DNA of 64,000 nucleotides from Ixodes scapularis (taxonomy: Eukaryota; Arthropoda; Arachnida; Ixodida; Ixodidae), in the NCBI RefSeq assembly GCF_016920785.2, contig NW_024609835.1, positions 172,728,995 to 172,792,994 of the forward strand, in the 5' to 3' direction. The notes below the pieces were generated by a model. That model was not told the origin of the DNA and ran no database searches. It saw only the letters and a list, made by a program, of their open reading frames with translations. Numbering within the stretch: position 1 is the stretch's first letter; every line of letters begins with the position of its first letter. The translations under genes were made by a program, and so were the position numbers. Below are positions 57,601 through 64,000 of the stretch, piece after piece.

Positions 57601-58440
57601 AGGGATATCATTCGCACAAAGCAAGATACTGGGCCCTAGAATCGAAGTTTCAACAATAGAAAAAGTATGAGAAGGGACCCAAAAGTAACCGTGATGTATT
57701 TAAAGAGTGCGGGGCGTTCGTAGTGCCAGCTCTCACCTCTAGCAGCGCTTAGCGGCACTCTTTCCGAGTCAGTTTGCCGACCGGCGCCGTCTGCTAAGGT
57801 TCTAACGGCATGTTGTGAATGTTTTCGCCCAGCTCTTCAAAATCATTTCTCGTTTTTTACAGTGTCTGATTTGAAGGACGTTCCAAATTCACAAAACGAT
57901 TTCCTTTCAAGACTTCTTACGGGCGAACATCAAAATGTCACATGGGGCGATGTTCGTTAAATGCGGGAGGTCGATATTTTGGCTCCAAAATATTGCACTG
58001 ACAGGGCAGTGTTTTCTGGGGTATTGTCGTGATAGAACTAGCGCTCCCCCTTTCGTTCACATTCGGGGGTTTCTGCCTTACTAAGTCTTGCAAGAGTCGC
58101 AAAATTCCGAAGTAAAACACCTGATTAACAATTTTACCAGGAGGACCAAACACTGAGTGAACAATGCCCAAACTCTACGATGTTTTCATCAGTTTAGGGT
58201 GGTTCTGTACGATGTTGGTCGTCGATTAAAATTCACCGGCATTAAGGCGAGATACCATTGCTAGGCCTGCTATTTCTTTTTAGCCTCTTCTTTGTAAGCT
58301 CTCTGAAGCATTACAAGAGTTTCCGCCGCCGTTTTATGCCCGCACGCTGTTCCATCACATCAAATATTGCAAAAAAAATAAAAAATAAAACGGGGAATGA
58401 TTTGGAAGCGCTTGGGAAAAAAATTCACAACATGCCGCTT
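57601..58440. other. Unassigned DNA
   Basis: No supported exon. Confidence 0.3.
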
Positions 58441-59003
58441 GAACTTTAGTAGACGACGGAAGGGGTCCTCCTCCTAAGTACCCTCCCCTCCTCCTCCCCT
58501 CCTCCTCCCCTTTCCTCTTCCTCTCCTCATCCGTATTCTCCCACCCTTCTCCGTACCCTCTTTTCCTCCGCCTACGTACCCTCCCCCTCCTCCTCCCATC
58601 TCTCCCTCCTCACACTTTTTCCGTTAAATTTAGCTGACAAATTGACGCCACGTGACCTCGACACAAATTGAGTGTCCCTGCCAAATTTAGAAGGGAAAAA
58701 GATGTCACATGACTGTGTCACTTCACCTTTGAACAAATTCAGTTTCTCCACTAGATTTAGAGGAAAAGTAACGTCACGAAACCTCAACACCAGTTCAATT
58801 CCACACTAAATTTAGCGCGGAAACTGAGTTGGTGTTGAGGTATGTGACGTCAGTTGCACCGCTAAATTTAGCGGGGAAACTGAATACGCAGCGTTGCATT
58901 ATGGGACGTTAGAGACCTACTCGACAATTCAGTTACTTCACTAAATTTAGCGGGAAATTGAGTCGGTGAATAGGCCTGTGACATCCCATAATGCAACGCG
59001 CGC
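58441..59003. repeat. CCTCCT tract and CTAAATTTAG palindrome repeat
   Basis: A CT-rich microsatellite (about 58465-58620) is followed by six CTAAATTTAG-like cores at 58624, 58681, 58751, 58806, 58862 and 58941 (spacing 55-80 bp). Each sits near GGGAAA.TGAGT. GCGTTGCATTATGGGA (58892) and its inverse (58984) bracket the last units. Confidence 0.7.
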
Positions 59004-60210
59004 GGTTACGACGACGCCGACTCCGTTACATACACTCTCATGTTTACAAACAAACCGGAGCGCCCCATGTGCGGACGCCACCGGCGCCGCGCATGCGCGA
59101 AGAAGTGTGGGCAAGAAGATCACCGTCGCTCATAAAAAAAACACTGGAAGGCGATGTCGTTGGCGTCGGTGTGAGTCTCCGCCAACTACGTAAAGGGGCT
59201 TAGAGCGATAAACTGGCAGCTGAAAGTGACCCCCAATTAGCCGCCGCCATGTTGCACATTTTTGACCACTAGACATGTGACCTTATAGTTTTTCGTCTAG
59301 ATTTTAACGATGTGCCGCGCACAAGAAAGTGCCTATTGATTTTTAATAACAGTACCAACGAGATGTTTCATTTGTTAGAAGTCCGAATTGTGCTTTTCCG
59401 ACAAAAACTCGGGCAGCTTCGCAATACCTCGGCTAGACGCCTTCAGCCGCGGTGCTGTATTTTGGGTTTTTATCGGAGCTATACACTGATCTCTGGGGCT
59501 AACAGTATTGAAAAATAGCTTATAATGTTTTTTACAGCGATCGCAATACACATATCGGCCCAGTTTTGCGTAAAAGCCCTAGGAATTCATACGGTCGATT
59601 GTACAACATGGCGGCAGCCAATGGGGGGTCACTTTTTTCTGGTGAACGGGTTTATCGCTCTTTTACCCCTCTATCTCGTTGGTCCATTCTCCCCCATGGT
59701 GAAGACGATCCTCTACCTTGCAGAACCTTGAGTTTGGTCGACGGCCTTTAACCTGCCACTGACTATAGAGTGCGCGGTAATGTAAGCCCGGATTTGGTTC
59801 AGTATGAAATTGAGCCGACTACCGTCCGACGGAGAGTGGTGCAGTCTTGTAACGGAGCCGTTTCATTGAAGGAAACCGAAAACACTCCGGCAGCAGCCGT
59901 ACTCGTTTTAGTTCGGTTCTTGAGGTGGCAGTGAGTATAGACATGTACTAGATTTCACTATCAAATAGCAAAAAAGGCAAGGGCTTCTGTAAGTTTTTTG
60001 TTTGTTTTTTCTGAACTTATTGCGGTAGAAAATTAGCTTTGTCAGTGTGGTCGTTCCATACCTTTCTGTGAACCTTTTCTTGTTTGGACAAAGGAGACCC
60101 CCGCTTTTGTTGCCAAGTTCCTTTCTTTTAAGAAAACACTTTGCATATTTTGATGTATTTCATCCATGAATGCCAGTTAGAGGAGAGTGCCGGTGGTTTG
60201 TTAACCTCCC
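59004..60210. other. Unassigned DNA
   Basis: Contains ACATGGCGGCAGCC (59610) and similar CCAT/ATGG motifs, but no supported exon. Confidence 0.3.
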
Positions 60211-60445
60211 TACTGAAAAAAAGTATATGAATCTGTATAAGAACTGATATGAAATATCCAAAAACTGATATGCGACACAGGAAACTGATATGAAATATCC
60301 AAAATCTGATATGCGATATAAGAACTGATATGAAATACCCAAAAACTGATATGCGACATATAAGAACTGATATGCAACATATGCCAACTGATGAATGTGT
60401 CAAATAAACATATCAGAAATAAATTCATATAACTTTTTTTCAGTA
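60211..60445. mobile_element. TA-flanked MITE rich in CTGATATG
   Basis: TACTGAAAAAAAGTATATGAAT at the left is mirrored by ATTCATATAAC-TTTTTTTCAGTA at the right. Inside are about ten ACTGATATG motifs alternating with AAATATCC and CGACA. A related end lies at 60889-60993, same orientation, with the same AGAAATAAATTCATATAA tail. TA ends suggest a Tc1/mariner-type helper (inference). Confidence 0.7.
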
Positions 60446-60888
60446 TACGACGTGCCGCGCGGGAAGGCAAACACGTGGCTTGGAAACGCAGTGGAGCGGC
60501 TCGATTTACTGGCTTTCAAATAATTACGGCATGTGCGTTTACTTTTTATTAAGATATTCGTCCCCTGAGCCGTTCTAAATACTCTCAGAGGTACGACATT
60601 ACTGAAAAAAACCCAACACGCTGAAATATTATTTATTGCGTAGGCGGTCACCGAAAAACTCCGTATTTACAAAACGACCTGTATAGAAGGCGGAAACGCA
60701 GAGCTCCGAAGTAGTTATTGGGTGCGCTGTTGTATTCATGTTTGTTGTGCCGTGTATGTGTATGCACTCAATGTATTTGTTCAACTGATGCTAGTGGTAT
60801 GCGTAATGTATCTACATGGTGGCGTGAGTAAATAATATATTTTTGTAGCACATGAATTGGGCGGTACCTAGCGCCACCTAGCCTAGTG
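60446..60888. other. Spacer between two related MITE ends
   Basis: TTACTGAAAAAAACC near 60600 may be the left end of the second copy. No gene. Confidence 0.35.
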
Positions 60889-60993
60889 TAACTGATATGC
60901 GGCATATGAAACTGATATGAAATAAAAAGTTCTGATATGAAAAAGGTGTCCAATAAATATATCAGAAATAAATTCATATAATCTTTTTCAGTA
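60889..60993. mobile_element. Right end of a second CTGATATG MITE
   Basis: ACTGATATG units, then AATAAATATATCAGAAATAA and CTTTTTCAGTA, matching the right end at 60385-60445. Confidence 0.65.
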
Positions 60994-62189
60994 GGGCTAC
61001 CCAAACTAACTACATTTTCTCAACGGAATATTGACTATTTATAAATTCAAAGAGAAAACGGTAACTGAATAGAATTCCCCAAAAACCATTCAAATTTTCC
61101 CGCGCTCTTTAGTGGCGTAACACCTGTAAAAATTACGGGTCAAGCGAGCAGTTAAAAAACAAACTATGACGCGTATTTTCTTTTTTTTTTTTTTTTTTTT
61201 GTTCTGCCCGATTGAGTTTTTATAGCAGTCATTTCACACCACTAAACTTGTTGTATCGCAAACCTTCGTGAAAAAGCTATACTGCTTAATATACTACTTC
61301 CATAAATCACTGCATGCAACACAACGTTCGTTGTACTCTAGGAACAGTTGGCCAGGGAGAAGAGTGGCATGATTTCGAATTCCATCGACGCGTCGATAAG
61401 AGGTCATGCACAGAGCGTGGCCTAGAAAGAGCCGTTATCTCACCTTTCCTTGTCTCGAGCGCTTTATTATTATTTTTTTTTTTTTTGTCTCTAAACTAAC
61501 GTAAATGGTCCAACCTTGAAGCTTCAGCAAAGACTCGAATCGTACGTAAAGATTGTCGTGACGCATCTTGTTGTATTTTTGTACTAGAGCCTTCCTGGTG
61601 GCATTCCGAAGTATGCGGGCGAGCCAGTGCTGGGAATCTTGACGCTGCGAAGCTCGAGGATGTTGCTTATATAGGAGTCACCACGCTGTAACAATCAAAA
61701 AGCACACACTGAGCTCTCACCATTGCATTAGTGTTGCTGGTCAGCAAGTTTGTTACCTATTTGGTGCGTCCATTGACGATATTACCTCTTTGCAATTACT
61801 CTTTTTTTTTAATACATCAGAGTAGGCGAGTTCAAACTATGAGACACCATTTAAAATCATAAATCGATCACACTTCCTATCTCTAACAGATGTACCGACC
61901 CGCACCACATCATGATATGAAGCCCCTACGGCTTGCGTTCTACGAATTCAATATTGCGCGTGCGCATAAAGTTATCCTACAATTATATAAACACATTCGC
62001 ATATACAGATTGTCTTTAAGAAAGTAACAGTTGAGTACTTGCGATAAGAATGTCGCACCATTCTCCTAACGGCACAAATACGGCCGTGAACCCGTATCCG
62101 GTGTGCCAAACGAACTAAAGGATTCCAAGCGCATTTGACGGTTGCTAACGGTCATAAGATTCGATAGCTGTTTGCTTTCTTTCTGACTT
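60994..62189. other. Unassigned DNA
   Basis: T-runs at 61180-61200 and 61470-61486; no supported exon. Confidence 0.3.
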
Positions 62190-62548
62190 AGTAGGCCGAG
62201 TTAATTTCAGATCCACCGTTCATACACATACTTTGGGCGTCGTGGGAAATAAACGCCGAAGGAACACGGACCAAGAGTAGAATAGCAACGAAACAGGGCG
62301 CACTCTTAACTGAATTTATTAGGAAAGAACGAACAAACTTATATACCAACGGGAGCACACCATGCATCATACATAACACGTCGCCTAAGTCCCCGCCAAG
62401 CCCACGTTTTAAATATTCAAACTCATCTGTGGATAGAGTCAGAGAAGCATCGCTAATGCATTTTTCACGTCCACTCCTGATCTCAAATTCGTCATGAAGC
62501 TCGCGTGACACTTGGTTTTTGTACTTTGCCGAAATTCTAGAGGCTAAA
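62190..62548 (-). pseudogene. Penelope-like element 3' fragment (minus)
   Basis: Minus strand: the C-terminal tail (SRELHDEFEI, CISDASLTLSTDEFEYL) and the 3' UTR of a Penelope-like element, matching the plus copy at 63285-63575. It lacks the GIY-YIG core and RT. Confidence 0.8.
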
Positions 62549-62633
62549 GGTATTTAATTCTAGCTGCCACGGATTGTCATTTATTCAGAAGACACCTAAA
62601 GACGGGATTATGTAATTCAAGCTCAGCTTTCTA

Positions 62634-63575
62634 GGTCAGCATATTTGCTGGGAGTACTCCCCTAGATCTAAGAAGGGGATCCGTCACTTTGATACGTGCC
62701 ACTCTAAGCTCGTGAAGAAAGGCATCGCGAGCTCGTATCTGGAGGGGTCTCTCGGAAAGTCTTGCCTGCATAGTGCCCAGGATAGTTTTGTTAGACAAGC
62801 AGACTGTCTGCGAAAAGGGGGTTTCCAAACGAGCTCATTGGTCGAAGTGGCTTGAAGCTTATAAAGACGTTCAAGGGGACGCAGAAACCATCACGTCAAA
62901 AGAGTAACATTCGGCCTGTGGTGATCCCATATATGCACGGTATCTCACATAATCTTAAAAAGGTGGCCGGGCGTTACGATGTCTTGGTCGTGTCTTCAGC
63001 ACCTAACAAAATGTCGCGATCATGCAGGAGAATCAATGACCCCCAACCGATAACAGACCCGTGCAATACCAAGCATAAGAATAGACACACTGAATGCACA
63101 ACTGGCGTCGTTTACGAAATTTCAATGACGCGTGGTTTAAGCTATATAGGACAAACTAGGAGATGTGTCAATGATCACGGGCCCGCGAGCAGGCCGCTTC
63201 AACTAGAACCGCAACGTCAGAGCATTTGGCTGTACGTTGCAGCAGATGCTCTTGCGCCCCGTCATTTGACAGCACTAGAATTTTGCCAAAGTACAAAAAC
63301 AAAGTGTCAAGAGAGCTTCATGAGGCATTTGAGATTAACAGTAGGGGTGAAAACTGCATTAGCGATACTTCTCTGTCTCTAACTACGGATGATTTTGAAT
63401 ATTTACAACGTGGGCTGGGCTGGGACTAACGAGACGTGTTATGTCTGATGGTGTGCTTAAGTTGGTATATACGTTTGTTCGTTTTTTGTTAATAAATTCA
63501 GTTCAGAGCGCGCCCTGTGTCGTTGTTATTTTACTCTAGGTCTGTGTTCCTTCAACGCTTATTTCCCGTGATGTA
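62634..63575 (+). pseudogene. Penelope-like element, RT end plus GIY-YIG endonuclease
   Basis: First frame (62634-62849) matches the region after the Penelope RT (CHSKLVKKGIASSYLEGSL). The second, from 62852, has an RPVVIPYMHGIS linker, a CNTKHKNRHTEC cysteine/histidine cluster and the GIY-YIG nuclease core (GVVYEI, SYIGQTRRC). It then shifts frame to the C-terminal tail (VSRELHEAFEI, SLTTDDFEYLQRGLG) ending about 63430. The position usually ND(R)LREH reads NDHG, so the catalytic Arg is probably lost. 5' truncated, at least two frame breaks, then a 3' UTR to about 63575. Confidence 0.85.
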
Positions 63576-64000
63576 GCAACTGGTTCATCTAAGCATTTTA
63601 TTTATTGGGCATCGGTAAGGCTCGTTCAAAAAGGCATAGCGAGGAGCAAACGTAAACTTGTTTGACCTAACTCAGTTTGGTTGGATCAAAAATGAGAGAA
63701 ATACGGACCTTCATTGACCAAGCCCTAAACAGTTAGGAGCCGGACGTTTCAAAACCGATTCGGTTTTTTCATCAGGGGAGACTGATGTCGCCCCTGACTC
63801 GAGCATTTCACGTAATGAGCAGCAGCTTTTTTTTTTTTTTTTTTTCAACTATGGTAGTGTCGTTTGTTTCACTCACTTTTTCTTCAATTGCTCTAGCCCA
63901 TTGACATACGCCGATGGTAAAGAGCCTGTCAGCCTATTCATATCTACTGGTGTAGTCTGAATATGCCAGGATTCTATGAGAAGTCGTTGCGGATGTTGGT
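63576..64000 (-). repeat. Probable Penelope-like terminal repeat (pLTR)
   Basis: Region around the hammerhead-like core, with a T22 run (63827-63848). Assignment rests on the ribozyme core and the neighbouring PLE fragments; it continues past the window edge. Confidence 0.45.
63741..63775 (-). ncRNA. Hammerhead-ribozyme-like core in a Penelope terminal repeat
   Basis: On the minus strand CTGATGA (63775-63769) is followed by a hairpin with a 7-bp stem (AAAACCG, loop AAT, CGGTTTT) and then GAAAC (63750-63746). This is the conserved hammerhead core with stem II. Penelope-like elements carry such ribozymes in their terminal repeats (published family feature), and PLE coding fragments lie next to it. 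Stems I and III are not convincingly paired by eye. Confidence 0.6.

Overview
The window is animal nuclear DNA made almost entirely of transposable elements and satellites. Long single-exon reading frames occur only in retroelements, other coding pieces are short exons bounded by GT/AG splice sites, and there are no operons or bacterial signals. The mix (Ty3-type LTR element, CR1/L2-like and EN-RT LINEs, Penelope-like elements with GIY-YIG, PIF/Harbinger elements and MITEs, THAP exons, long G/C homopolymers next to repeat ends) fits an arthropod with a large repeat-rich genome. A hard tick is my best guess, by inference from repeat style only.

Layout. 1-4.9 kb: 3' part of a Ty3-type retrotransposon (gag, pol with one in-frame stop, integrase, polypurine tract, 3' LTR containing a tRNA-Gly-like unit), followed at once by a 5'-truncated LINE (4.9-6.34 kb). 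6.3-17 kb: mostly unassigned DNA with a hAT-like terminus, a TWA-type MITE and a short minisatellite. 18.8-20.6 kb: terminal-inverted-repeat element carrying a THAP-type exon. 21.5-22.2 kb: 342-bp tandem duplication. 23.3-23.6 kb: 116-bp inverted repeat just upstream of a possible two-exon gene (23.9-25.0 kb, plus). 27.3-29.9 kb: possible two-exon minus-strand gene.

32.13-40.08 kb: the most informative region. A PIF/Harbinger transposon of about 7.9 kb has ends that share 20 identical bases and is flanked by TTA on both sides. Its transposase can be followed through six exons whose splice phases agree, but it is broken by stops and frameshifts. Nested in it are a MITE, a 59-bp-arm hairpin and two inverted copies of an odd module full of palindromic CACGTG sites; one copy also has a 66-bp-period array with 13 exact TGACGTCA sites. 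A third copy of the module lies at 57.1-57.6 kb.

40.7-48 kb: TCAC-rich satellite, then a patchwork of inverted duplications with short possible exons. 48.3-51.5 kb: minus-strand LINE (endonuclease, RT, zinc knuckle) split by a frameshift. 52-62 kb: MITEs, a second THAP exon, a likely solo LTR, a second TCAC-rich satellite, module C, an A/T-palindrome repeat and a TA-flanked MITE. 62.2-64 kb: two Penelope-like fragments in opposite orientations, and beyond them a minus-strand hammerhead-ribozyme-like core typical of Penelope terminal repeats.

How it works together: there is no host pathway here. The coding logic is transposition machinery (integrase, reverse transcriptases, EN and GIY-YIG nucleases, DDE transposase), almost all of it decayed. 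A few splice-bounded short exons may belong to host genes, and I mark those as weak.
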